Below, piece by piece: positions 33,223 to 41,281 of a stretch of DNA of 42,886 bases. The stretch covers positions 1 through 42,886 of the forward strand of contig PARB01000068.1 in assembly GCA_002709505.1 (NCBI GenBank), given 5' to 3'. The position numbers and the translations under genes are program-made. The DNA is from Paracoccaceae bacterium. GTDB taxonomy: Bacteria > Pseudomonadota > Alphaproteobacteria > Rhizobiales > Stappiaceae. The notes beneath the pieces were generated by a model, which saw only the letters and a program-made list of their open reading frames with translations, ran no database searches and was not told where the DNA came from. Every line of letters begins with the position of its first letter. Positions within the stretch are counted from its first letter, which is position 1.

Positions 33223-35940
33223 GTGACCATTCGCAATCTCGAAGGCCTGTTTCGCCCCGCGTCGCTGGCCGTCGTCGGACCCAACCGCTTCGGCGACGAG
33301 GCGCTTGACCTCTTGCTCAACCGTCTGGCCGACAGCGGCTTCAAGGGGCCGATGACGCTTGTCGGATGCGGCAAGGAGGCGCCGGCGGCCTTTCGCACCA
33401 AACGGCGCATCGAGGACCTCGATCGCGCGCCCGACCTTTTGCTTTATGTCGGCCAGGCCAGTGATGCGGCCGCGATCATCCGCACGGCCGGTTCTGCTGG
33501 AACGCGCGCCGCGGTCGCGCTTGCCGGCGGCTACGACCGCTGGAGCGACGAGGATGTGCGCGCGGCGCTCGCCGCCGCCCGTCCCAACACGCTGCGCCTG
33601 CTCGGCCCCGGAAGCCTCGGCATTGCCGCGCCCGGCGCGAATGTGGCCGCGCATCTGGGCGCCACCGATGCGCAGGGCGGCGACCTTGCCTTCATCGCCC
33701 GCTCCGGCACGATCGTGAATGCCACGCTGTCCTGGGCGGCCTCCAACCGGATCGGTTTTTCCGGCGCCGTGTCGCTCGGCCAGCGCACCGATATCGACGT
33801 GTCCGACCTGCTCGACTGGTTCGCCCTCGACTACAAGACGCGCGCGATCCTGGTGCATCTGGAGACCATCGCCAATCCGCGCAAGTTCCTCTCCGCCGCC
33901 CGCGCGGCGGCCCGGTCCAAGCCGGTGATCGTGCTGCGCTCCGGGGCAAGTCGCGAGATCCGGGGCGAGGGAAGGACCCATGCCGGTCGCATCGCCGCGC
34001 CCGACGCCGTGTTCGATGCAGCGCTCGCGCGCGCCGGCGTTCTGCGTATCGACGACATCGACGAAATGTTCGAGGCGGCCGAGACCGTGACCCGGGTCAA
34101 GCCGGTGAACGGCCGGCGCCTCGCCATCGTCGCCACCGGGGGGAGCCTGTCGATGATCGCCGCCGACCAGTTGCAACGCCAGGGTGGCACGCTGGCGCGG
34201 CCCGGTCCCGACACCCAGGCGGCGCTGGAGGGCCTGCAACGGCCCGGCGTAGCCGACGTCAACCCGCTGACCCTGCATGAGACGGCGCCGGCGGAGGCCT
34301 ATGCGCGGGCGGTTTCGACCCTGCTTGACGACAAGAACGTCGATGCGGTGCTCGCGGTGGTGGCGCCGTCGGCCTTCTCGCCGGTCTCCGTGATTGCCGA
34401 GGCGCTTGCGCATGCCCATGGCGCGCGCGGTCACGGACATGGCTACGGGCGCAAGAAGCCGTTGCTGGTCGCCCTTGCCGCCGGTGCGCCGCTTCCCCGC
34501 CAGGCGCTGGATGCCGCCCGCATTCCCACCCATGCCAGCGCCTTTGATGCGGTGCGTGCCTTCATGCATCTGGTGCGCTACGCGGAAGGTCGCGAGATGC
34601 TGATGGCGGCCCCGCCGAGCCTGCCGGCGGATTTCTCGCCTGATGTCGATACCGCCCGCGCTGTGGTGCGCGCCGCGCTCGACCAGTCCCGCAGTTGGCT
34701 CAAGCCGGAAGAGATTTCTATCGTGCTCGATGCCTATGGCATCCGGCAGGTGCCGACGCGGCTGGCCGCCGATCCGCAGGACGCCGGCGAGATCGCCGAC
34801 GCGATCCTGGGCGAGGGCACGCGGGTGGCGCTCAAACTGGTATCGCCCGACCTGCCGTTCAAGTCGGATTTCGGGGGCGTGCTTCTTGATCTCGCCACCC
34901 GCGGGGCGGTGGAAGACGCGGCCCGGGCGCTTGGCGAGCGGGTGCGGCGCGACCATCCCCATGCGCAGATTACCGGCTTCGCGCTGCAGCCGATGCTGAC
35001 GCGGGCGGAGGGGCAGGAGCTCTTCGCCGGGCTCGCCGACGATCCGACCTTTGGCTCCGTGCTTGTTTTCGGACATGGCGGCACGGGGGTGGAGATCATC
35101 GGCGACGTGGCGCTGGCGCTGCCGCCGCTCGATCTCAATCTCGCTCAGGCGCTGATCCGCCAGACGCGGGTGAGCCGGCTGCTCTCCGGCTTCCGCAATC
35201 TCCCGGCCGCCGATATGGACGCCATCGCGCTGACGCTGGTGAAGCTCGCGCAGATCGCCGTCGACCTGCCGGAAATCCTCGAGCTCGACATCAACCCGCT
35301 GGTGGCCGACCGCTTCGGGGTCTGCGCCCTCGACGCGCGTATCGCGGTGGCCGAACCGGCGACCCATGCGGGCCGGCGAGGCACCTCGCGGCTCGCCATC
35401 GCGCCCTATCCCAAGGAGTGGGAGCGCACGCTGGAGCTGAAGGACGGGTCCACGGTGCGGGTCGCGCCGGTGCGCCCGGAGGACGAGGACCGCTACCGCG
35501 CGTTTTTCGAGACCGTGTCGCCGGAAGACCTGCGTTTGCGTTTCTTCGCGCCGGTCAAGGAGTTCAACCACGCCTTCATGGCGCGGCTCGTCCAGCTCGA
35601 CTATTCGCGCGCCATGGCCTTTGCCGCGACCGACCCAGAGACCGGCGAGATCCTCGGCGTGGTGCGGCTGCATGCGGATCCCGACCACCGCAGTGGCGAA
35701 TACGCCATCCTAGTGCAGTCGCGCCTCAAGGGGATCGGACTCGGCTGGGCCCTGATGCAGCTGATCATCGACTATGCGGCGGCCGACGGCATCGAGACCA
35801 TCAAGGGCGAGGTGCTGAAGGAAAACACGACGATGCTGGCCATGTGCCAGGCGCTCGGCTTTTCCGTCCGCTCCGCGCCCGACGACGATGCGATCGCCGA
35901 GGTCACCTTGCCGGTGACGGCCGCGCCCGCGACGCCGTAG
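33223..35940 (+). CDS. Pat-type NDP-forming acyl-CoA synthetase / GNAT acetyltransferase fusion
   Basis: 905 residues. Order: CoA-binding domain (1-120, 'RPASLAVVG'), succinyl-CoA-synthetase-like ligase domain (about 145-440) with His253 in 'THAGRIAAPDAVFDAAL' where the phosphorylated His of ADP-forming acetyl-CoA synthetases lies, ATP-grasp domain (about 480-700, 'ELDINPLVADRF'), and a C-terminal GNAT domain (about 735-895, 'LKGIGLGWALMQLIIDYA'). This is the layout of Pat/YfiQ protein lysine acetyltransferases, which acetylate acetyl-CoA synthetase and other enzymes. The His is in register, so a residual acyl-CoA ligase activity is possible. It is convergent with the ThDP-enzyme gene, 18 bases between the ends. 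Confidence 0.85.
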   Translation: MTIRNLEGLFRPASLAVVGPNRFGDEALDLLLNRLADSGFKGPMTLVGCGKEAPAAFRTKRRIEDLDRAPDLLLYVGQASDAAAIIRTAGSAGTRAAVALAGGYDRWSDEDVRAALAAARPNTLRLLGPGSLGIAAPGANVAAHLGATDAQGGDLAFIARSGTIVNATLSWAASNRIGFSGAVSLGQRTDIDVSDLLDWFALDYKTRAILVHLETIANPRKFLSAARAAARSKPVIVLRSGASREIRGEGRTHAGRIAAPDAVFDAALARAGVLRIDDIDEMFEAAETVTRVKPVNGRRLAIVATGGSLSMIAADQLQRQGGTLARPGPDTQAALEGLQRPGVADVNPLTLHETAPAEAYARAVSTLLDDKNVDAVLAVVAPSAFSPVSVIAEALAHAHGARGHGHGYGRKKPLLVALAAGAPLPRQALDAARIPTHASAFDAVRAFMHLVRYAEGREMLMAAPPSLPADFSPDVDTARAVVRAALDQSRSWLKPEEISIVLDAYGIRQVPTRLAADPQDAGEIADAILGEGTRVALKLVSPDLPFKSDFGGVLLDLATRGAVEDAARALGERVRRDHPHAQITGFALQPMLTRAEGQELFAGLADDPTFGSVLVFGHGGTGVEIIGDVALALPPLDLNLAQALIRQTRVSRLLSGFRNLPAADMDAIALTLVKLAQIAVDLPEILELDINPLVADRFGVCALDARIAVAEPATHAGRRGTSRLAIAPYPKEWERTLELKDGSTVRVAPVRPEDEDRYRAFFETVSPEDLRLRFFAPVKEFNHAFMARLVQLDYSRAMAFAATDPETGEILGVVRLHADPDHRSGEYAILVQSRLKGIGLGWALMQLIIDYAAADGIETIKGEVLKENTTMLAMCQALGFSVRSAPDDDAIAEVTLPVTAAPATP

Positions 35941-35958
35941 ACGAGCGCGGACGCCGGC

Positions 35959-37641
35959 TCAGCCGGCGCGGATCTCGCTCAGCGACTTCACCGGCGTGAT
36001 CGCTTCCGGATCGAGCTTCAGATGCAGCAGTGCCGGCTTGCCGGAGGCTGTCGCGCGCTCGAATGCCGGGCCGAACTGCTCCGCAGTCTCGACCGTTTCC
36101 GCATGGGCGCCATAGGCGCGGGCAAAGGCGGCGAAATCCGGATTGACCAGCGTCGTCGCAGAAACTCGCCCCGGGAAGTCGCGCTCCTGATGCATGCGGA
36201 TCGTGCCGTACATGCCATTGTCGACGGCGATGACGACGATGGCCGCGCCCTCCTGCGCTGCCGTCCCGAACTCCTGCATGGTCATCTGCAGGCAGCCGTC
36301 GCCGGCAAAACACACGACGGTGCGCTCAGGATACTTGAGCTTGGCGGCCACCGAGGCCGGCAGGCCGTAGCCCATAGAGCCGCTGGTCGGGGCGAGCTGG
36401 GTGTTGATCTCGCGGAAGCGATGGAAGCGGTGCACCCAGGTGGCGTAATTGCCCGCGCCGTTGGTGAGGATGGCGTCGGTGGGAAGGTTTTCCTCCAGCC
36501 AGTCCATCACCTCGGCCATCTGCAGCGCGCCGGGAACCTTCGGGCGGGCCGAAGACCAGGCGAGATAGTCGTCATGAGCGGACTTGGCGAGACCCGGCCA
36601 GGGCGTTTCATTGGGCGGCTGCAGGCCTTCCAGTGCCGCGCAAAAGCCGTTGGGCGAGGCGTTGATGGCAAGGGACGGCCGGTAGACGCGGCCAAGCTCC
36701 TCGGCGCCGGCATGGACATGCACCAGATCCTGGGCGGGCTGCGGGATCTCGAGAAGATCGTAGGACTGGCTCGGCATTTCCGAAAGCCGTCCGCCGACGA
36801 TCATCAGAAGATCCGCCTCGCGCACGCGTTTCGCCAGCGCCGGATTGACGCCGATGCCCACGTCGCCGGCATAAAAGGGATGGAGGTTGTCGAACAGCAT
36901 CTGCCGGCGGAAGGAACAGGCGACCGGGAGCTCGAAGCGTTCCGCGAAGCGCTGGAACGCCGCGCGGGCCGTCGCGCTCCATCGGCTGCCGCCGAGGATG
37001 GCGAGCGGACGCTTCGCCGCCCACAGGCGTTTTTGCAGGTCGGCCATCTGGGTCAGCCCCGGATGGGTCTCGATCGGCGTGAAGGGGGCGAGCGACTGCG
37101 GCGCGGCGCAAGTCGCCAGCATGTCCTCGGGAAGGGCCAGCACCACCGGGCCGGGACGCCCGGATGTCGCCGTGTGATAGGCGCGCGACAGCATTTCGGG
37201 AATGCGTGCCGGATCCTCGATCTCGGCCACCCATTTGGCGATGCCGCCGAACATCTGGCGGTAGTCGACCTCCTGGAAGGCGTCGCGACCGCGCATGCCG
37301 GTTTCGATCTGGCCGACGAAGAGGATCATCGGCGTGGAATCCTGCTGCGCGACATGCACGCCGGCGGCTGCGTTGGTCGCACCGGGACCGCGCGTCACCA
37401 TGCAGATGCCGGGTCGTCCCGTCATCTTGCCCCAGGCGTCGGCCATCATCGCCGCGCCGCCTTCCTGACGGCACACGGTGACGGGAATGCTGGCGTCATG
37501 CAGGGCGTCGAGCACGGGTAGATAGCTCTCGCCCGGCACGCAGAACACGCGTTCCGCGCCAAGCTCCTCAAGTGCCCGCACCAGCAAGACGCCGCCGCTT
37601 GCCTGCGTCGCAGATGCTTCCGATCCCGCCGTAGCCGTCAT
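35959..37641 (-). CDS. Thiamine-diphosphate enzyme, acetolactate synthase-like
   Basis: 560 residues from the ATG at 37641. The N-terminal PYR domain has the catalytic-Glu segment 'CRQEGGAAMMADAWGKMTG' (about 57-75). A central Rossmann domain (about 190-330) follows, then the C-terminal PP domain with the ThDP motif 'GDGCLQMTMQEFGTAAQ...DNGMYGTI'. Large-subunit acetolactate synthases share this layout, but no ilvN small subunit is adjacent. The 'E-N' sequence details are more like the broader benzaldehyde-lyase/oxalyl-CoA decarboxylase-like group often called 'thiamine pyrophosphate-binding protein'. Substrate unknown. Confidence 0.85.
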   Translation of the reverse strand: MTATAGSEASATQASGGVLLVRALEELGAERVFCVPGESYLPVLDALHDASIPVTVCRQEGGAAMMADAWGKMTGRPGICMVTRGPGATNAAAGVHVAQQDSTPMILFVGQIETGMRGRDAFQEVDYRQMFGGIAKWVAEIEDPARIPEMLSRAYHTATSGRPGPVVLALPEDMLATCAAPQSLAPFTPIETHPGLTQMADLQKRLWAAKRPLAILGGSRWSATARAAFQRFAERFELPVACSFRRQMLFDNLHPFYAGDVGIGVNPALAKRVREADLLMIVGGRLSEMPSQSYDLLEIPQPAQDLVHVHAGAEELGRVYRPSLAINASPNGFCAALEGLQPPNETPWPGLAKSAHDDYLAWSSARPKVPGALQMAEVMDWLEENLPTDAILTNGAGNYATWVHRFHRFREINTQLAPTSGSMGYGLPASVAAKLKYPERTVVCFAGDGCLQMTMQEFGTAAQEGAAIVVIAVDNGMYGTIRMHQERDFPGRVSATTLVNPDFAAFARAYGAHAETVETAEQFGPAFERATASGKPALLHLKLDPEAITPVKSLSEIRAG

Positions 37642-37821
37642 GATGTCCTGGTCCCCGATCTGTCGCGATATCAGTCTTCTGTCGCCGATATACACCGCTG
37701 GCGGGGGCGCACGCAAAAGCGCGACCCTCCGCATCCTATTCCAATTCGGAATAGGCTGCGGAGCCGCGCGATTGCGGGCCGTGCCCGGCGCAGGTCCTGC
37801 CCGCGCCGGAACGCCGGCGCG

Positions 37822-38202
37822 TCACAGATCCTGAACGGTCACGACCTGAAACGTGTGAAGGTCGCCGTCGTCGTCCTTGATGGAGACATACTCGCCGGGG
37901 CGGAAGGGATGGGTGTTGAAGCGGTAGCCCGCTTCGTCGTCCTCGTCGCCCTCGATATCATAGTGGAAGGCCCAGGAGCCGCCGGGACGGTGGCGCAGGT
38001 GGCCGATGTCCTCTTCCTCGTCCGCCCAGAAACGGCGCACGCGGCACTGCTCCTTGTGCTTCTTCCAGGCGGCCGGATCGATATGGTCCTCCGCGTCGAG
38101 CGGCGCGATGAATTCATATCCGTGACGGGCGGAGCCGTTCGGGAATTCCTTGGTACGGGCCAGGTTCAGGCGGATCTTCTTCAGGCCGAGATGCGCGGTC
38201 AT
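37822..38202 (-). CDS. Conserved hypothetical protein (acidic, about 126 residues)
   Basis: 126 residues from the ATG at 38202, preceded by AAGGAA; a longer frame reaches 38283. The sequence opens 'MTAHLGLKKIRLNLAR.KEFP.GS..HGYEF.APLD..DHID', continues with an acidic middle ('EEEDIGHLRHRPGGSWAFHYD') and ends in a strand-rich part ('FNTHPFRPGEYVSIKDDDG'). This pattern is conserved among Rhizobiales from memory. No signal peptide or membrane helix. Function unknown. Confidence 0.75.
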   Translation of the reverse strand: MTAHLGLKKIRLNLARTKEFPNGSARHGYEFIAPLDAEDHIDPAAWKKHKEQCRVRRFWADEEEDIGHLRHRPGGSWAFHYDIEGDEDDEAGYRFNTHPFRPGEYVSIKDDDGDLHTFQVVTVQDL

Positions 38203-38345
38203 GAAAGCGGGGTTCCTTTTTCTCGCAGTCATAGAACCCATAGGCTTACCCGATGCGGCGGCTGAGACAATGAGCAAAATCAAACCCGTTGGCGCCGGGA
38301 GCGCTTGGTCACATCCAAGGGCCGGCGCGCCGGCCAGTGAGCAGC

Positions 38346-39152
38346 CTAGCCGGCGACCTCATGGGTCCAGACGTTGAAGGTGTCGAGTATGTGCGGGCCG
38401 AAGGAGTTGACCAGCGGGACGTCGGCGGCGTCGCGACCGCGGGCGATCACGATCCGGCCAATGCGCGGACGGTTGTTGCGCGGGTCGAACGCATGCCAGC
38501 CGCCGTCGAGAAAGACCTCGATCCAGGCGCTGAAATCCATCGGGTCGACCACCGGAACGCCGATGTCGCCCAGATGTCCGTTGACGTAGCGGGCCGGGAT
38601 GTTGAGGCAGCGGCAGAAGGTCAGCGCCAGATGGGCGAAGTCGCGGCAGACGCCGACGCGCTCCTCGTAGGCCTCGAAGGCGGTGCGCGTCGCGCGTGCC
38701 TGCAGGTAGTCGAAATGCAGGTGCTCATGCACGAAATCGCAGATTGCCTGCACCCGGTCCCAGCCCGGCGGAAGATGGCCGAAGAGATCCCAGGCCGTCT
38801 GGCTGAGGCGGTCGGTCTCGCAGTAGCGGCTTCCGCTCAGCCAGCCGAGACAATCGGCGGGCAGGTCGGGCACGAGAACCTCGCGCGCCTGACGATGGGC
38901 GACCTCCGGTGCGCCGCTGTCGGCGACCGTGACGTTGCCGGTGATCGTGAAAGCGCCGGCCGGCGCGACCATCCTGAGCGCCCTGTTGCCGAACGGGTCG
39001 ATGAAACCGATTGTTGCCACCCCCGGATCGGTGCTGAAGGTCTCGGGACCGCGAATATCGGCCATGCGGTCCGGATGCACGGACAGCAGGCAGACGAGCG
39101 CCGTCGGTTCCTCGCATCGCAGGGTGATTTCGTAGCCGCAGTGGATCAGCAT
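38346..39152 (-). CDS. Transglutaminase-like domain protein, catalytic His replaced by Ser
   Basis: 268 residues with an N-terminal beta-rich domain (1-130) and a C-terminal transglutaminase-like core. The nucleophile Cys lies in 'GVCRDFAHLALTFCRCLNIPARYV' and the Asp region is 'FDPRNNRPRIGR'. Where classical members have the His ('HAW'), this one has 'DFSAWIEVF', so His is replaced by Ser. I recall this substitution in a wider alphaproteobacterial subgroup. Predicted cytoplasmic; peptidase or amidase activity is uncertain. Probably co-transcribed with the DUF1488 gene 12 bases upstream. Confidence 0.82.
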   Translation of the reverse strand: MLIHCGYEITLRCEEPTALVCLLSVHPDRMADIRGPETFSTDPGVATIGFIDPFGNRALRMVAPAGAFTITGNVTVADSGAPEVAHRQAREVLVPDLPADCLGWLSGSRYCETDRLSQTAWDLFGHLPPGWDRVQAICDFVHEHLHFDYLQARATRTAFEAYEERVGVCRDFAHLALTFCRCLNIPARYVNGHLGDIGVPVVDPMDFSAWIEVFLDGGWHAFDPRNNRPRIGRIVIARGRDAADVPLVNSFGPHILDTFNVWTHEVAG

Positions 39153-39164
39153 GAAAGTGGCGCT

Positions 39165-39467
39165 TTATCGGAAATCGGAGGAGACCAGCACATAGGACGC
39201 ATGCCGGGCGTTGGAATAGGCTTCGCGGGCGACATCCTGGACGGAGCGGCGCTGACGGTCGAAGGCCGAAAGGGCCCCCGCTTCGCGCCGTTCGTCCGCA
39301 TCGAGAGTGTCCATGCCGGGATCGTCGGGCCGTCCGCTCTCGGATTTCGCGAGTGCCGCGGCTTCCACGAGAAAGGACACCTCGAACAGGCCGTCATGAC
39401 CGGTGAAGCGCACGCCGTTGCGCGCCGCATCGAAGCTTCGGCTCGGGTTCGGAAAATTCAGCGCCAT
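39165..39467 (-). CDS. DUF1488 domain-containing protein
   Basis: 100 residues. 'MALNFPNPSRSFDAARNGVRFTGHDGLFEVSFLVEA' is the DUF1488 N-terminal signature: a small alpha/beta domain that opens with a strand and a 'D..N.VRF.GHDG' turn. The C-terminal half is a helix with 'VQDVAREAYSNAR'. Function unknown in the family. It lies 12 bases upstream of the transglutaminase-like gene. Confidence 0.82.
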   Translation of the reverse strand: MALNFPNPSRSFDAARNGVRFTGHDGLFEVSFLVEAAALAKSESGRPDDPGMDTLDADERREAGALSAFDRQRRSVQDVAREAYSNARHASYVLVSSDFR

Positions 39468-39816
39468 CGGTCCGACCCTCGGGTTTCCTGGGGATCGGCG
39501 TCCGAACCGGGACTGCGTATCGCTGTCGCTGTCACGGGCCGGGCCTGTCTGCCGGCAGCAATGCGCCGGTTGAGAACGACCATGATATCTCTCGCCATCG
39601 TGCGGCTGAGCCCGGTGAGGGGTTCTCCGCCGGCCTGGGCCGGAGCGCCGGTGAAGGCATGATACACGGTCCTGGTCCGGTCCCGCTCGATCCGGCGGCC
39701 CGGTTGGCGGTCGGGGAAGCGAGACGAGCCCGTGACGTCCGCAGTCTTGCGGTTTCGTCGCCCGAGCGCGCCAGGCGTCTGACTGGTATCGTCAGGGGCG
39801 CTATGCCGCCGGTTGA
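39468..39816. other. About 350 bases without a convincing gene
   Basis: GC-rich sequence between the DUF1488 start and the small basic protein's stop. Open frames exist in several frames, but none has a ribosome site with a family-like product. It probably holds the promoter of the DUF1488 unit. No terminator was recognised. Confidence 0.45.
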
Positions 39817-39969
39817 TCATGATTGGCGCGTGGCCTTGCCGCGGGGCGGTGTAGCATTGCTGGCGCTCGCCATCTTGCTTCCGAAGGTCGGGACGTCGGG
39901 CTTGGCCGCCGATTTTTCCTTCTTCGGCTTCCTGACTTCGCGGTTGCTGCGTTGCTGTCCCTTAGCCAT
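39817..39969 (-). CDS. Very small basic conserved protein
   Basis: 50 residues from the ATG at 39969: an N-terminal 'MAKGQQRSNREVRKPKKEKS', then Ala/Pro/Ser-rich residues with no obvious fold. Its start codon overlaps the end of the 98-residue gene upstream by eight bases. Small basic proteins of this pattern recur in Rhizobiales, which supports it being real. Nucleic-acid or ribosome association is only a guess from charge. Confidence 0.6.
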   Translation of the reverse strand: MAKGQQRSNREVRKPKKEKSAAKPDVPTFGSKMASASNATPPRGKATRQS

Positions 39970-40258
39970 GTCCAAATGTTCTTTCCGAGAGGGTTGCATT
40001 GGCGTCGTCGATCGATCCGACCTGTTCCAGGCTGTCCTGCGTGGCGACGCGCTCGTGGCGTTCTTCCTCGTTGCGGATCCGGTACTGGGGCGAGCCGTTG
40101 ACCGGCGGCAGCATGCCGGTGATGCGGTAGCTGTTGGTCGCCGGCGCGCCGCCGATGCGGCCCTTCAGCCGGACGCTCTCGCCGAGCGAGAAAAGATGCG
40201 TGTCGGCCTCGATGGCGGGCGGGCCGATGTTGCGTCGGCGGTAGGTCGCGATTGTCAT
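39962..40258 (-). CDS. Small conserved hypothetical protein
   Basis: 98 residues: 'MTIATYRRRNIGPPAI' followed by strand-rich 'LFSLGESVRLKGRIG', 'YRITGMLPPVNGSPQYRIRNEEERHERVA', which suggests a small beta-barrel-like or SH3-type domain. No signal peptide. The downstream 50-residue gene overlaps it, so the two form a small operon. Function unknown. Confidence 0.7.
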   Translation of the reverse strand: MTIATYRRRNIGPPAIEADTHLFSLGESVRLKGRIGGAPATNSYRITGMLPPVNGSPQYRIRNEEERHERVATQDSLEQVGSIDDANATLSERTFGHG

Positions 40259-40694
40259 GAGTCTGTCCAGTTCTGAAAGTGCGGCATCTTCATGCCGTCA
40301 GGATCGGCGCTTGCCGATTGCGCCTGGCCTTGTCCGGTTGCGCGGTCGAACGCGGGGCGTTCGCGCTTGCGTGCGGGAGAGGCAAGGACAAAGGAAGAGG
40401 CGCGTGGAAACGGACCAGCAAAAGTACAGGCACTTTTCTGCGGGCCCGAAAATCATTTTCGATGGGTTCAGTATTTTTTCTTCAAAGGAAAAACAAACAA
40501 AACCACCGAAACAAGATCACCATACATGGCGATTGGGTTTTAAGTAAGGCTTTTGCAATTTTAATTTGCGTTTTTCGAGCCGACGACTTTTCGAAAAAGG
40601 GGGGGCGGGCACACGCGGCCGCTCGCTCGCCGTGACCCGTCAGGCAGGCGCTTTCGTCGCACGGCGCGGGCGGACGAGCTTCCTCTCCTGTGCA
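40259..40694. other. About 435 bases without a convincing gene, AT-rich right half
   Basis: Between the small-gene pair and the Lrp-type regulator. The right part (about 40460-40600) is unusually AT-rich. It contains a weak inverted repeat TTTTTCGA...TCGAAAAA (40571-40578 and 40591-40598) next to a G-run, possibly the transcription end of the regulator gene. No protein gene is supported. Confidence 0.45.
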
Positions 40695-41156
40695 TCAGCT
40701 CTCGCGGATCGGCAGCGGGCGTTGTTCCTCGATCGCCTCCATCGCGAAATAGGAGGTCACCGTGTCAAGTTCCACCCCCGCGATCAGACGCTGGTAGACT
40801 GCGTCGTAGCCGGCCATGTCGCGGGTGACGATCTTCAGCATGTAATCGTAGTCGCCGCCGATCCGGTAGAAATCGATCACCTCCGGAATGGTCGAGACAT
40901 GGGTGCGGAAGCGGGTCAGCCAGTCGAGCGAATGGTGGCGGGTGCGCACCATCATGAAGACGACGAGGTCGAGGCCGAGTTTTTCCCGGTCGAGACGGGT
41001 GCTCTGACCGAGGATGACGCCGGCCTTCTTCAGCGCCTGGATGCGGTTCCAGCAGGCGTTGGCCGAGAGGTGAACCTTTTCCGCCAGCTGGCGCTGGGTG
41101 AGGCTGCCATCGCGCTGGATAAGTCGCAGGATCGCGGCATTGAACTGGTCGATCAT
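40695..41156 (-). CDS. Lrp/AsnC family transcriptional regulator
   Basis: 153 residues. An N-terminal winged helix-turn-helix ('DQFNAAILRLIQRDGSLTQRQLAEKVHLSANACWNRIQAL', about 3-42) is followed by the alpha-beta RAM/ligand-binding domain with 'VIDFYRIGGDYDYMLKIV'. A longer frame extends to 41228, but the family length favours 41156. It is divergent from a PLP enzyme with about 125 bases between starts, the classic Lrp arrangement of regulator and regulated amino-acid gene, and probably also autoregulates. Confidence 0.9.
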   Translation of the reverse strand: MIDQFNAAILRLIQRDGSLTQRQLAEKVHLSANACWNRIQALKKAGVILGQSTRLDREKLGLDLVVFMMVRTRHHSLDWLTRFRTHVSTIPEVIDFYRIGGDYDYMLKIVTRDMAGYDAVYQRLIAGVELDTVTSYFAMEAIEEQRPLPIRES

Positions 41157-41165
41157 TCTTCGCTC

Positions 41166-41228
41166 ATTTCGATCAAAATCATCAATCTCACGACCAATCT
41201 CGCTTAATTTGGAGACAATTTCGATCAA
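41166..41228. promoter_or_regulatory. Paired direct repeats in the divergent Lrp/PLP-enzyme promoter region
   Basis: The 11-base word ATTTCGATCAA occurs at 41166-41176 and again at 41218-41228, 52 bases apart (about five helical turns). The region is AT-rich for this genome. Lrp-type proteins often bind several sites at helical spacing, so these may be operator repeats. Confidence 0.4.
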
Positions 41229-41281
41229 GAAAGGACAATTCTAACGTCTTCCGCAACATGGAATCGCGATCGGGAGGCAAA

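Noticed and set aside
32827-35688. Long minus-strand open frame of about 950 codons opposite the Pat-type gene
   Set aside because: Antisense shadow in GC-rich DNA; no recognisable domain, and the plus-strand gene is complete.
40571-40598. Hairpin TTTTTCGA...TCGAAAAA as an sRNA or terminator
   Set aside because: Low-GC stem of eight pairs with an 12-base loop next to a G-run; too weak to call.
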